64,000 bases of DNA from Lachnotalea sp. AF33-28 (GCF_003477885.1 NZ_QUEE01000006.1:1-64000), one strand, 5' to 3'; positions 7,205 through 15,818 are shown, counted from the first letter of the stretch. A program made the numbers and translations. Notes: generated from the letters alone by a model not told the origin.

Positions 7205-8215
7205 ATGAAAGAAACTGTAAAGAATATACCGACTGTCAGGCTGGCTTCCGGTGAGGAGATACCGGCTATAGGGCTTGGAACTTTTGGCTCGGATAAATAC
7301 ACGGCAGAACAGGTGGGAGATGCGGTATACGGCGCCGTATGCTGCGGATACCGCATGCTGGACTGCGCTTCTGTATACCAGAATGAGGACAGGATCGGCA
7401 ATGTGCTGGAACGGCTGTTTCAAGACGGAGTGGCTGCAAGAGAAGATCTGTTCATCACCGGAAAGGTGTGGAACGACATGCACGGTGAGGGACAGGTGAT
7501 CGCATCCTGCAGGAAAAGCCTGGAGGATCTGCGGATTTCCAGCTTTGATCTGTATCTCGTGCATTGGCCCTTCCCCAATTATCATGCGCCTGGTTGCAGC
7601 GGGGACAGCAGAAACCCCGATTCCAGGCCCTTTAGGACGGAGGAGTTCATGCAGGTATGGCGTCAGTGCGAGCAGCTGGTGGAAATGGGGCTGACAAGGT
7701 ATATCGGCATGTCCAATATGACCATCCCCAAACTGGAAGCTGTACTGCCGCTGTGCAATGTGAAACCTGCGGCGCTGGAACTGGAATGCCATCCTGGTTT
7801 TCAGCAGCCGGAGCTGTTTGACTATGCGCTGGCGCATCATATACAGCCGATCGGTTATTGCCCGCTGGGTTCGCCCTCACGCCCGGAGCGGGACAGGACC
7901 GCAGAGGATGTGGCGGATACGGCTATGCCCGAGATCGTCAGAATCGCAAAACGTCATAACGTGCATCCGGCTCTCATCTGCCTGAAATGGGCTGTGCAGC
8001 GAGGTGTGATACCGATCCCCTTTTCAGTGAAGGAGCCGCAGTATATCAGCAATCTGAAAGCGGTAACCGAAGATCCGCTGACGGATGAAGAGATGGAGTG
8101 CATACGCCTGGCCGACAAAAACTGCAGGCTGGTCAAAGGCCAGGTATTCCTGTGGGAAGGCGCGAACGGCTGGGAGGATCTGTGGGATACAGACGGCAGG
8201 ATCGCCGGCAGCTGA
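7205..8215 (+). CDS. aldo/keto reductase
   Basis: A 336-residue AKR. The (alpha/beta)8 signature begins IPAIGLGTFGSDKYT. The catalytic tetrad is visible as Asp and Tyr in LDCASVYQNE, Lys in FITGKVWN and His in YLVHWPFP. The NADPH-binding end is present (IPIPFSVKEPQYISN). These enzymes reduce sugar aldehydes and ketones with NAD(P)H. The start at 7205 is favoured over the longer frame, whose first codons lie inside the double-hairpin repeat. It sits between a Zn-dehydrogenase and a GH29 fucosidase, co-oriented, so a role in metabolising the sugar released by the fucosidase is likely but not proven. Confidence 0.88.
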   Translation: MKETVKNIPTVRLASGEEIPAIGLGTFGSDKYTAEQVGDAVYGAVCCGYRMLDCASVYQNEDRIGNVLERLFQDGVAAREDLFITGKVWNDMHGEGQVIASCRKSLEDLRISSFDLYLVHWPFPNYHAPGCSGDSRNPDSRPFRTEEFMQVWRQCEQLVEMGLTRYIGMSNMTIPKLEAVLPLCNVKPAALELECHPGFQQPELFDYALAHHIQPIGYCPLGSPSRPERDRTAEDVADTAMPEIVRIAKRHNVHPALICLKWAVQRGVIPIPFSVKEPQYISNLKAVTEDPLTDEEMECIRLADKNCRLVKGQVFLWEGANGWEDLWDTDGRIAGS

Positions 8216-8319
8216 ATATTTTTCGCTGCGGGGGCATATTGCAACGGATATTATGAGACGATGTATACGGCTATATAGAGCAATATGGCCGGGATATAGT
8301 ATATAGGAAGGGGTACATT

Positions 8320-9795
8320 ATGTATGATATGCAGCCATATTTAGATACAATCGAAGAAGTGATAAAGGCAGGGCCGTTTCAGGATACCTGGGAATCCCTG
8401 TCGCAGTACCGCGTGCCGGGATGGTACCAAAAGGCGAAGTTCGGCATCTTTATCCACTGGGGCGTATACAGCGTGCCCGCATTTTCCAGCGAGTGGTATC
8501 CGCGCAACATGTACATAGAGGGGCATGCGGTCTATGAGCATCATATAAAAACTTATGGGGAGCATAAGAAATTCGGCTACAAGGATTTCATTCCGATGTT
8601 TACTGCGGATAGGTTTGATCCAAAGGAGTGGCTGGATCTGTTTGAGAAAGCCGGCGCAAGCTATGTGGTGCCGGTGGCGGAACACCATGACGGATTCCAG
8701 ATGTACCGTAGTGAGATTTCACATTTTAACGCGTGGGAGATGGGGCCAAAAAGGGATGTGCTGGGAGAACTGACAAAAGAGTGTGAGGCGAGAGGAATCA
8801 TTAACGGAGCGTCTTCCCACCGGATTGAGCATTGGTTCTTTATGGGCCATGGGAAGCATTTTGACAGCGATATAAAAGAACCTCTTAAGCGCGGCGATCT
8901 GTACTGGCCCTCCATGCCGGAGCCGGCGGATCACCACGATCTTTTTAGCACGCCGGTCCCTACAGAGGAATTCCTTTCGGACTGGCTGGTCCGTACCTGT
9001 GAGATCATAGACCGCTATCATCCGAGGATCCTCTATTTCGACTGGTGGATACAGCACAGCAGCGCGAAGCCATACCTGAAAAAGCTGGCTGCCTACTATT
9101 ATAACCGTGCTGCCGAGTGGGGGGAAGAGGTGGTCATCAACTATAAGCATGACGCCTTCTTATTCGGCACCGCGGTTCCGGATGTGGAGCGGGGGCAGTT
9201 TGCCGATGTAAAGCCCTATATCTGGCAGACCGATACGGCGATCGCACTCAATTCCTGGTGCTATACGGAGAATAATGATTTCCGCCCGGCGGCGGACATC
9301 CTCCGTGATCTGGTGGACATTGTCAGCAAAAACGGCCGGCTGCTTCTTAATGTCGGACCGAAAGCGGATGGCACATTCACAAAAGAGGACCGGGAGGTAC
9401 TTCTGACGATTGGCAGATGGCTTGAGGTAAACAAAGAGGCCATCAATGGTACGGATGTATGGAGAACTTATGGGGAAGGTCCCACAAAGATTGTGGAAGG
9501 ACAGTTTTCTGACGGAGTTAAAAAGAATTTCATCAGTGAGGACTTCCGCTTCACCACAGCACATGGCATTCTCTATGCCACCGCGCTTAAGGGAAGCGCC
9601 GACGGCTCCTACTGTATTAAGTCCCTGGCAGAGCAGGATGCTTCCAGGATGGCCAATTTTCACGGAATCATCCGGGAGGTACAGGTGCTTGGGCAGGCAC
9701 AGGCGCCATGCTGGGAGAGGGATCAGGAAGGCTTGAAGATCCGCGCGGAAGCGGGGGGAGATCTCCCGGTGGTATTTAAGATCAGAATAGATTAA
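8320..9795 (+). CDS. alpha-L-fucosidase, GH29
   Basis: A 491-residue glycoside hydrolase of family 29, retaining. Family blocks are clear: KFGIFIHWGVYSVPAF near the N-terminus, VAEHHDGFQMY, and ILYFDWW, whose Asp (about residue 241) is the expected nucleophile. A block typical of GH29 proteins, LLLNVGPKADG, ends the barrel, and a beta-sandwich domain follows. There is no signal peptide, so it acts in the cytoplasm on imported fucosylated oligosaccharides, for example from plant xyloglucan, pectin or host glycans. Start has AGGAAGGGG upstream. It is last in the operon, followed by a strong bidirectional terminator. Confidence 0.93.
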   Translation: MYDMQPYLDTIEEVIKAGPFQDTWESLSQYRVPGWYQKAKFGIFIHWGVYSVPAFSSEWYPRNMYIEGHAVYEHHIKTYGEHKKFGYKDFIPMFTADRFDPKEWLDLFEKAGASYVVPVAEHHDGFQMYRSEISHFNAWEMGPKRDVLGELTKECEARGIINGASSHRIEHWFFMGHGKHFDSDIKEPLKRGDLYWPSMPEPADHHDLFSTPVPTEEFLSDWLVRTCEIIDRYHPRILYFDWWIQHSSAKPYLKKLAAYYYNRAAEWGEEVVINYKHDAFLFGTAVPDVERGQFADVKPYIWQTDTAIALNSWCYTENNDFRPAADILRDLVDIVSKNGRLLLNVGPKADGTFTKEDREVLLTIGRWLEVNKEAINGTDVWRTYGEGPTKIVEGQFSDGVKKNFISEDFRFTTAHGILYATALKGSADGSYCIKSLAEQDASRMANFHGIIREVQVLGQAQAPCWERDQEGLKIRAEAGGDLPVVFKIRID

Positions 9796-9816
9796 AATTC
9801 AGACAAATACATATAT

Positions 9817-9849
9817 AAAAACTGCCAGGCAGTCCGCCTGGCAGTTTTT
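9817..9849. terminator. bidirectional Rho-independent terminator
   Basis: Stem AAAAACTGCCAGGC / GCCTGGCAGTTTTT with a 5-base loop, T-runs on both strands. It separates the fucosidase operon from the convergent cold-shock pseudogene. Confidence 0.95.
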
Positions 9850-9866
9850 AATGGGTTTCCCGATGA

Positions 9867-10013
9867 TTAAGCAAGACAAACATTGACTGCCTGAAGTCCG
9901 CGATTGCCCTGAATTGTATCGAAAACTACACTCTGGCCATCGTCCAGAGATTTAAAGCCATCAGCTGCAATGCCGGAGAAATGAACGAATACATCCTCGC
10001 CTGCCAAGGTTTA
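9867..10013 (-). pseudogene. csp: 5'-truncated cold-shock protein gene
   Basis: The minus strand encodes the C-terminal part of a CspA-type protein: GEDVFVHFSGIAADGFKSLD, then GQSVVFDTIQGNRGLQAVNV, ending in a stop at 9867. The DVFVHF RNP2 motif is intact. The first 20-25 residues (the MNGTVKWF and RNP1 part) are missing: upstream of TLAGEDV the frame hits a stop at once. The break lies about 25 bp from a copy of the TTACTATTCAC repeat, which suggests that repeat insertion or recombination removed the 5' end. No promoter is left, so the fragment is unlikely to be expressed. Confidence 0.8.
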
Positions 10014-10035
10014 TTTTAAGTTCCTGATAAAAAAG

Positions 10036-10100
10036 TGTTACTATTCACGGCTGCCGATCAAGCAGCGTATAGCGGGGCGTTTATGACAGCCGTGAATCAG
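10036..10100 (+). repeat. dispersed TTACTATTCAC repeat, hairpin form
   Basis: Arms ATTCACGGCTG (10043-10053) and CAGCCGTGAAT (10087-10097) are perfect inverted repeats. The left part shares GTTACTATTCAC and CTGCCGAT-AAGCAGCG-type sequence with the outer arm of the element at 4640-4855. It adjoins the broken cold-shock gene. Between here and the MerR gene (10101-10338) I see only a promoter and a short frame (KPAGSYVQEWYEI) that looks like a gene remnant but is not recognised. Confidence 0.6.
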
Positions 10101-10115
10101 TTGCGAAAAAACTGC

Positions 10116-10146
10116 TTGACTCTCCTCTAAGGTCAGGTTGTATACT
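10116..10146 (+). promoter_or_regulatory. MerR-type promoter with 19-bp spacer
   Basis: TTGACT and TATACT are separated by 19 bp, with CTCTCCTCTAAGGTCAGG across the spacer. The long spacer and central dyad are the hallmark of promoters that MerR/BmrR regulators activate by DNA untwisting. The next gene downstream is a MerR-family gene, so this is probably autoregulation through a leader of about 190 bases. Confidence 0.8.
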
Positions 10147-10338
10147 TATCCCAGATTCGAATCACAGTTACCAAAACCCGCCGGCAGCTATGTGCAGGAG
10201 TGGTATGAAATAACCACGGTACAGCACATCGGCTGAATATTCGGGCAGAAATCAAAGGATCCCGCTTGCGGGATTCTCCGCTTGCGGCTGGTCGATCTTG
10301 CGACAGAATTCCTTCCCGCCGCGTATAAGGAGGCAGAT

Positions 10339-11145
10339 ATGCTAAGCATCGGACAGTTTTCCAAGGTATGCCAGGTCAGCATAAAGACGCTGCACCACTA
10401 TGACAGGATCGGGCTGATGAAGCCCTGCCGCGTAGAGGAAGAGAGTGGATACCGGTATTATGACAGGGAGCAGATCCCCACAATGCTGCTGATCCAGAGG
10501 CTGAAACGCTATGGCTTTTCGCTGTCGGAGATCAGGGAGATACTCTGCTGCAGCGAAAAGGAAGTCCTCTTTGCAAAGCTGGAGAAACAGAAAAGAGCCA
10601 TAAAAACACAACTGGATCTGACTTTCCAGGTGATCCGGGAGATGGAGAGCCATATCCGGAATTTTGAAAGGACAGGTGATATTATGGGATATCAGGAAAA
10701 CTATGAAATACAGATCAAAAATTCAGAAGAAAGAAGCCTGCTGTGCAGCAGACAAATCATGCCGGTGGCAGATTTCGGAAAATACTTCGGCAAAGTCTAT
10801 GAGAGGATTGCCAGAGAACATCTTACTGTGAGCGGAAGGGAAATCAGCATCTATCACGATCAGGAGTTCAACCCTGAAAGCAGCGACATAGAAGTGGCGG
10901 TTCCCATAAAAGAAACGGAGAAGGCCGACCGCGTGATGCCGCCGATGCTCTGTGCGGTGACAGTGCATAAGGGAAGCTATTCCAGCCTTTCTGATGCATA
11001 CGGAGCGCTGATGCGCTGGGTGGAGCAGAACGGGTATGAGATGACGGACAGCCCTTTTGAAGTTTACCTAAAATCACAGTTCGACCGGCAGCCGGTGGAA
11101 GAGTGGGAGACGGAAATCTATTTCCCTGTAAAAATGAAAGAGTGA
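10339..11145 (+). CDS. MerR family regulator with GyrI-like effector domain
   Basis: A 268-residue regulator. The N-terminal winged helix-turn-helix (LSIGQFSKVCQVSIKTLHHY, residues 2-21, then RIGLMKPCRVEE) is followed by a coiled-coil linker of about 40 residues. The C-terminal half (about 120-268) is a GyrI-like/BmrR-type ligand domain ending EEWETEIYFPVKMKE. Members sense hydrophobic or cationic drugs and activate exporters. AAGGAGG stands before the ATG at 10339, which settles the start. A 19-bp-spacer MerR promoter lies 190 bp upstream. No exporter gene directly follows; the nearest is the MATE gene at 14451. It ends at a strong hairpin. Confidence 0.9.
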   Translation: MLSIGQFSKVCQVSIKTLHHYDRIGLMKPCRVEEESGYRYYDREQIPTMLLIQRLKRYGFSLSEIREILCCSEKEVLFAKLEKQKRAIKTQLDLTFQVIREMESHIRNFERTGDIMGYQENYEIQIKNSEERSLLCSRQIMPVADFGKYFGKVYERIAREHLTVSGREISIYHDQEFNPESSDIEVAVPIKETEKADRVMPPMLCAVTVHKGSYSSLSDAYGALMRWVEQNGYEMTDSPFEVYLKSQFDRQPVEEWETEIYFPVKMKE

Positions 11146-11161
11146 CACTGACTGGCAGAAT

Positions 11162-11213
11162 GAGCGAGGGGACTGGGCCGCTGCACAATGTGCATAGCCC
11201 AGCCCCCTCGCTC
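11162..11213. terminator. long hairpin between convergent genes
   Basis: GAGCGAGGGG-CTGGGC pairs with GCCCAG-CCCCTCGCTC across an inner TGCACA/TGTGCA pair, giving more than 20 base pairs. It lacks a long T-run, but its site between the MerR gene and the convergent oxidoreductase gene fits a transcription barrier. Confidence 0.6.
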
Positions 11214-11223
11214 TGATTTACAG

Positions 11224-11258
11224 AACCTGCGCGTAAAAGAAATCCGTGCGCCTTTCCT
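11224..11258 (-). repeat. partial double-hairpin repeat
   Basis: On the minus strand GGCGCACGGAT and CGCGCAGGT match the first-hairpin part of the repeat copy at 5801-5845, but the second hairpin is missing. It starts 2 bases after the stop of the oxidoreductase gene. Confidence 0.45.
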
Positions 11259-11260
11259 GC

Positions 11261-12202
11261 TTACAATGCGGTTAACAGATCAAGCACGGTCTCAAGCTCT
11301 TCCTGCTTTACAATATCCGCGTCCCTGCCTGCCAGCACACAATCGGTAAAATAGCGGATCTCATTGTAGTAGCCATCGGTCTGCGGCAAATTGATAGTTC
11401 CGGACTGCTGTTCATCGGCGCCCGCCTGGAAGGTCTTTCCGTCTTTCTCATAAACCATGAGGCGTCCGGCTTCATTGGCAATTACCGCACGCTCAAACTG
11501 GAAGCGGAAGGAAGCCTGGAAGGGATAGGGTGAGGCATACCAGGAAGCTTCCGCAGATATAAAGAAATCATCGTATTCATATACTGCGTGCAGATAATCC
11601 TGCGTTTCGCATTTGCTGCGAAACGCGGTGGATTTGTTCGGGCGCCCGAATGCGTAAACCATGAAATCCACGTCATGTATATGCAGATCAAAAGGAACCA
11701 GCCCGCTGCGCTTTTCATCCGTCATCCAGTTATCCCAGCTCCAGCCCGGGCGCGTGCCCAGGCGTCCCATGACGCCGGACAGCAGTTTTCCGTAGCGCCC
11801 GCTGTCATACGCATCTTTCAGATACAGATATTCCGGCCAGAAACGCAGCACCTGGGCGACCATAAAGCGGACACGGTTTTTGGCCGCCGTCTCATACAGG
11901 CGGGCAGCGTCTTTTTTGTGCAGGGAAATTGGTTTCTCACAGATCACATGTATGCCGCGTTCCATAGCAAACGCTGCGTATTCCGCGTGCAGATAAGTGG
12001 GCAGACAGATATCCAGTATGTCCAGATTTTCTTTGTCCAGCATTTCCTTCGCATCGGTATAGTGGGGAAGACCGACGTAAGCCTCCATCTGCTCGGGGCG
12101 TATATCGCAGAGCGCACAAAGCTCTGCCTCCTTAATGCGTTTCCATGCGGGAATATGTGTGCCGCTGATCCCGCCCACTCCTAAAACTCCAACTCTTAAC
12201 AT
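11261..12202 (-). CDS. Gfo/Idh/MocA family oxidoreductase
   Basis: A 313-residue NAD(P)-dependent sugar oxidoreductase. The N-terminal Rossmann fold opens MLRVGVLGVGGISGTHIPAW, and the family motif CEKP (HVICEKPISLHKKDA) supplies the catalytic Lys. The usual DLHIHDVDFM segment carries the His/Asp pair of this family. Members oxidise or reduce inositols, hexoses or sugar acids. I start at 12202 because GGAGG lies 10 bases upstream; four bases separate it from the stop of the sugar isomerase gene, so the pair is one operon. The substrate is not readable. It is one of three Gfo/Idh genes in the window. Confidence 0.9.
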   Translation of the reverse strand: MLRVGVLGVGGISGTHIPAWKRIKEAELCALCDIRPEQMEAYVGLPHYTDAKEMLDKENLDILDICLPTYLHAEYAAFAMERGIHVICEKPISLHKKDAARLYETAAKNRVRFMVAQVLRFWPEYLYLKDAYDSGRYGKLLSGVMGRLGTRPGWSWDNWMTDEKRSGLVPFDLHIHDVDFMVYAFGRPNKSTAFRSKCETQDYLHAVYEYDDFFISAEASWYASPYPFQASFRFQFERAVIANEAGRLMVYEKDGKTFQAGADEQQSGTINLPQTDGYYNEIRYFTDCVLAGRDADIVKQEELETVLDLLTAL

Positions 12203-12206
12203 GGCT

Positions 12207-13043
12207 TTATCCTCCATAGACTTCCGAAATAATTTTCTCCAGGTACTCTTTTGCATACAGGATATCCGCGGCCTGTTCGGCCCCTTCTATTTCCCGTTCA
12301 ATGGTGACATAGGAATCGTAACCGAGTTCCTTTAATTTTTGAAAGAGAGCCCGAAAATCCACTTTGCCGTCCCCCAGACGTACCTCTGTGCCCAGATCGT
12401 GGCCGTTTATGGGATACAGCCCGTCTTTGGCGTGGAGATTGCGCACATGCCGGCCGAACACATCCAGCGCGTCGACCGGATTTGCCTTGCCGTACAGGAT
12501 CAGATTGGCCGTATCCAGATTGATGCCCAGATTATCGCAGCCCACCTCTTCAAAGCAGCGCAGCATGGTCACCGGCGTCTCCTGCCCCGTTTCAAAGAGC
12601 AGGTACTGCTTATGCCCCGCCAGATGCTGTGCTACGGTGCGCACCGCATCGCAGAATGGCTCAAAATTCGGGTCATAGGGATTTTCCGGTATGAAGCCCA
12701 TATGGGTTACCACGTCCGTCACGCCCAGCAGATGGGCGAAATCGGAACCGTCACACAGATTTTTAATGCGCATTTCGCGGAACTCTTCGGGAACCAGGCC
12801 CAGCGTTTTCTGGCCTTCGTAAAAGTTCCAGGTACAGGGGCCTTCCCACCCGCACCAGAATGCGGAGATCTGCACGCCGTTCTCCTCCAGAATCTGTTTC
12901 ATAGTTACCGCGTTTTCTTCCGTCCAGAGGCTCGGATCCCAGCAGAGCAGCTGTATGGTATCAAAGCCCTGTTCCCGCACTAATTTTACTTTGTGCTCCA
13001 TCGTTTCCATGCTGACAAAGTTTACGCAGACACCTACATTCAT
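12207..13043 (-). CDS. sugar phosphate isomerase/epimerase (xylose isomerase-like TIM barrel)
   Basis: A 278-residue AP-endonuclease/xylose isomerase-like barrel. Metal-site segments are visible: LFETGQETP, LGINLDTANLIL, RNLHAKDG and TIEREIEG, which supply the Glu, Asp/His and Glu ligands typical of IolE/IolI and D-tagatose epimerase relatives. Such enzymes isomerise or epimerise ketoses, inosose or 3-keto sugars, often together with a Gfo/Idh dehydrogenase, exactly as arranged here. The start has AGGAGGT upstream. It is first in the two-gene operon and diverges from an AraC regulator at 13211, its likely controller. Confidence 0.88.
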   Translation of the reverse strand: MNVGVCVNFVSMETMEHKVKLVREQGFDTIQLLCWDPSLWTEENAVTMKQILEENGVQISAFWCGWEGPCTWNFYEGQKTLGLVPEEFREMRIKNLCDGSDFAHLLGVTDVVTHMGFIPENPYDPNFEPFCDAVRTVAQHLAGHKQYLLFETGQETPVTMLRCFEEVGCDNLGINLDTANLILYGKANPVDALDVFGRHVRNLHAKDGLYPINGHDLGTEVRLGDGKVDFRALFQKLKELGYDSYVTIEREIEGAEQAADILYAKEYLEKIISEVYGG

Positions 13044-13125
13044 AGAAAATACCTCCTGAAAATGATTGTTAATCCGTTGATCTCATGATAACATGGTAGT
13101 GAGTGATCAGACCGCTCATACCCAT

Positions 13126-13131
13126 ATTATA
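13126..13131 (-). promoter_or_regulatory. -10 element of isomerase/oxidoreductase operon
   Basis: Minus-strand TATAAT 83 bases upstream of the isomerase start, with no good -35 hexamer at the right distance. That is what an activator-dependent promoter would look like, in keeping with the divergent AraC gene. Confidence 0.4.
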
Positions 13132-13210
13132 GCGTCAGGCCGTTTCGGCAGGTATGCTGATTTTGATCATTACCAGCACAAATTTGACTTTTAAGAGGGG
13201 GGATTTGCAT

Positions 13211-14074
13211 ATGAAGCTGGACGGACAAAAAGAGCTGACTCCCGTTATTTACGGGGATTCTGTCATAAAACTGCTGAAGGTGAAACTGCCGGCACATGTG
13301 CGGGGATTTCATACCCACTGGCATGAACGCATGGAACTGCTTCTCATAGACAGAGGAACGCTGAAGGTGCAGGTCGGGGATGAAGGATTTGAGGCCTGTG
13401 AGGGGGACCTGGTAATTGTGAATCCGGAATGCCCGCACGCCGGCGATGCAGGAGCTAAGGGCGTGGAATACCGGGCCTTTATGTTCAGTCCGGGAGGGCT
13501 GGGAAGCGATAATCCCTCTTCATGGAAGTATCTGGAACCGCTTCAGAGCCTGCAGAACAGATTTTTATCCCATATACACGATGAGGAAATAAAGAATGTG
13601 CTGGACCGGATAGACGGAGAGTACAGCCGGCAGCAGAAAGGGCGCGCCCTGGTGATCACGGGCCTGGTTTATCTGCTGCTCGGTATGCTCTACCGCAGCT
13701 ATCAGGACAGCAGCCGCTCCTTCCTGCCTGCGGATGACAGGTTTAAGGATATACTGGATTACATCGCCGGTCATTACTGCGAAGCGCTCACCACCGAAGA
13801 TCTGGGCCGGCGCTTTGGCTATAATGAAGCATATTTCTGCCGGCGCTTCCGCATGGCCACGGGTCTAAGTCCCATGGAGTACATACGGATCCTGCGGCTG
13901 GAAAAGGCCAGCGCTATGCTGAAATCTCAGGACGCCAAGATAACATCTGTCGCGCTGGCCTGCGGATTCGAAGATCCCAATTATTTTACCAGGCGGTTTA
14001 AAGAACTGTTCGGCTCTGCACCGTCAAAATACCGGGATGAAAATGCGGCGGCGGCCCTTTCTGATTTAATTTGA
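13211..14074 (+). CDS. AraC family regulator with N-terminal cupin
   Basis: A 287-residue regulator. The N-terminal cupin contains HTHWHERMELLLIDRG and a second cupin motif, EGDLVIVNPECPHAG. The C-terminal DNA-binding domain carries TTEDLGRRFGYNEAYFCRRF and ITSVALACGFEDPNYFTRRF. The start at 13211 is fixed by AGAGGGGGG ahead of the ATG. It diverges from the isomerase/Gfo operon across a 167-bp spacer and probably activates it in response to a sugar. Nothing else in the immediate neighbourhood suggests another target. Confidence 0.9.
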   Translation: MKLDGQKELTPVIYGDSVIKLLKVKLPAHVRGFHTHWHERMELLLIDRGTLKVQVGDEGFEACEGDLVIVNPECPHAGDAGAKGVEYRAFMFSPGGLGSDNPSSWKYLEPLQSLQNRFLSHIHDEEIKNVLDRIDGEYSRQQKGRALVITGLVYLLLGMLYRSYQDSSRSFLPADDRFKDILDYIAGHYCEALTTEDLGRRFGYNEAYFCRRFRMATGLSPMEYIRILRLEKASAMLKSQDAKITSVALACGFEDPNYFTRRFKELFGSAPSKYRDENAAAALSDLI

Positions 14075-14227
14075 ATACTCCTGAGCGTTTCTTGAATGCT
14101 TCCTATCCGTTCGATCATTGCGGCGCAGTGGAAATAGGGGGTCAATACAATCGAAAAAGATTGTTGAAACAAAATATGATAAAAATAAAATGTAATTAAA
14201 TTCAAGCAATTAAATTCAAGAAAAATC

Positions 14228-14256
14228 TTGACATTTTTTAAAGTGTTGCTTACAAT
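14228..14256 (+). promoter_or_regulatory. promoter of tRNA-Leu (copy 2)
   Basis: TTGACA, 17-bp spacer, TACAAT, 26 bases ahead of the tRNA; same hexamers and spacing as copy 1. Confidence 0.85.
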
Positions 14257-14282
14257 ATATAGGCATGCCAAATGCAGCATTT

Positions 14283-14367
14283 GCAGATGTGGCGGAATTG
14301 GCATACGCGCATGATTCAGGTTCATGTGGGCATAACGCCCGTGCGGGTTCAAGTCCCGCCATCTGCA
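14283..14367 (+). tRNA. tRNA-Leu (CAG), second copy
   Basis: Identical over all 85 bases to the copy at 4478-4562 but on the plus strand. Anticodon loop TTCAGGT gives CAG; long variable arm; CCA not encoded. The two copies bracket about 9.7 kb as inverted repeats. Confidence 0.97.
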
Positions 14368-14375
14368 TCTTGTTC

Positions 14376-14402
14376 AGCCTTCCTATATGGAGGGCTTTTT
14401 TC
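14376..14402 (+). terminator. Rho-independent terminator of tRNA-Leu
   Basis: AGCCTTCC / GGAGGGCT stem with a TATAT loop and a T-run, nine bases after the tRNA. Confidence 0.88.
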
Positions 14403-14450
14403 ATTGATTTTAACGGTTTAAGTGCGGTACATAAGATTAAGGAACTGGGG

Positions 14451-15818
14451 ATGAGGTATAAAGCTATGAAACGTAAGACAGACGCGGCCTTCTATCGGAA
14501 TTTTTTTACGATTTTTATTGCGCTGGTCCTGCAGAATGTGGTGACCTTGAGCGTAAACCTGGCGGATAATATGATGCTGGGGGCGTACAGCGAGACCGCG
14601 CTCTCCGGTGTGGCGGCGGTGAACCAGATACAGTTCATATATCAGCAGATACTGATGGCGCTGGGGGACGGGCTGGTCATATTCTGCAGCCAGTACTGGG
14701 GCAGGCGGCAGACGGAACCGATGAAAAAAATAGCGGCTGTTGCCATGAGAGCGGGCCTTACTGCGGCAGTCCTCTTATTCGGGCTGGTAAGCTTCTTCCC
14801 TCACCAGGCGATGGAGTTGTTTACGACGGAGGAAGCCATCATAGGCGAAGGTATGCGCTACCTGTCCGTCATCAGGTTTACCTATTTCTTTTTTGCGGTG
14901 ACGCAGATACTGCTGGCTACGCTCCGAAGTGTGGAAGTGGTGAAGATTGCCCTGTATCTGTCCGTTATGACGTTTTGTGTGAACTGCGGAATCAATTATG
15001 TGCTGATCTACGGTCATTTCGGCGCACCGGAGCTGGGGGCGGCGGGCGCGGCCATCGGTACGCTGGCTGCCAGAATGCTGGAAGTGCTGGTGCTGATCGT
15101 CTACATAGCGAGGAAGGAAAAGCATTTGAACCTTGGAATCCGCACCTATCTGCACACGGATAAGCAGCTTTCCAGGGACTATTTTAAGATTACGGCGCCG
15201 ATGCTGTTCGTACAGGGGCTCTGGGGTGTCAACACAGCGCTGCAGACCGTTATTTTAGGCCATATGACAGCAGCGGCCATAGCTGCAAACAGCGTGGCGT
15301 CCACCCTGTTTTTAATGGTGAAATCCATGGCGGTAGGGGCATCTTCCACCGCGTCTGTGATTATAGGAAAAACAATCGGCACTGGCGATCTGGATCTGGT
15401 GAAACACTATTCCAGGATGATGCAGAGGATGTTTCTGCTCATCGGCATTGTTTCCGGAATTGTATTGTTCTTCATCCGCATTCCTATTTTGAGCCTTTAT
15501 GATCTGGCGCCGGAAACCAAAAAGATGGCGGATACTTTCCTGATGATCCTAAGTGTTGTGATCGTCGGCATGTCCTATCAGATGCCCACGAACAACGGAA
15601 TTATCCGCGGCGGCGGCAGCGCCATGTTTGTGGTGAAGATGGATCTGATCAGCATCTGGGGGATCGTCATTCCGCTGTCGTTTATTATGGCGTTTGTAGT
15701 AAAGGCATCTCCGGCTGCAGTGGTCTGCTGCCTGAATGCGGATCAGATCTTTAAATGTGTGCCGGCTTTTATAAAATCCAATTATGGGAACTGGGTGCGG
15801 AAGCTGACGAGGGAATAA
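14451..15818 (+). CDS. MATE family efflux transporter
   Basis: About 455 residues with twelve predicted membrane segments and the MATE layout of two six-helix halves. NVVTLSVNLADNMMLGAYSE near the N-terminus and ALSGVAAVNQIQFIYQQI are typical of the first bundle. Members export cationic drugs or metabolites in exchange for Na+ or H+. The start at 14451 has AAGGA seven bases upstream; a start 15 bases later is also possible. The frame runs back through the tRNA, which is an artefact. It follows the tRNA terminator, so it has its own promoter. It could be the target of the MerR regulator at 10339, but that is speculation. Confidence 0.9.
   Translation: MRYKAMKRKTDAAFYRNFFTIFIALVLQNVVTLSVNLADNMMLGAYSETALSGVAAVNQIQFIYQQILMALGDGLVIFCSQYWGRRQTEPMKKIAAVAMRAGLTAAVLLFGLVSFFPHQAMELFTTEEAIIGEGMRYLSVIRFTYFFFAVTQILLATLRSVEVVKIALYLSVMTFCVNCGINYVLIYGHFGAPELGAAGAAIGTLAARMLEVLVLIVYIARKEKHLNLGIRTYLHTDKQLSRDYFKITAPMLFVQGLWGVNTALQTVILGHMTAAAIAANSVASTLFLMVKSMAVGASSTASVIIGKTIGTGDLDLVKHYSRMMQRMFLLIGIVSGIVLFFIRIPILSLYDLAPETKKMADTFLMILSVVIVGMSYQMPTNNGIIRGGGSAMFVVKMDLISIWGIVIPLSFIMAFVVKASPAAVVCCLNADQIFKCVPAFIKSNYGNWVRKLTRE

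Noticed and set aside
14265..14450. N-terminal extension of the MATE frame
   Set aside because: The extra codons are the tRNA-Leu gene and its terminator read as protein; the real start is downstream at 14451 or 14466.
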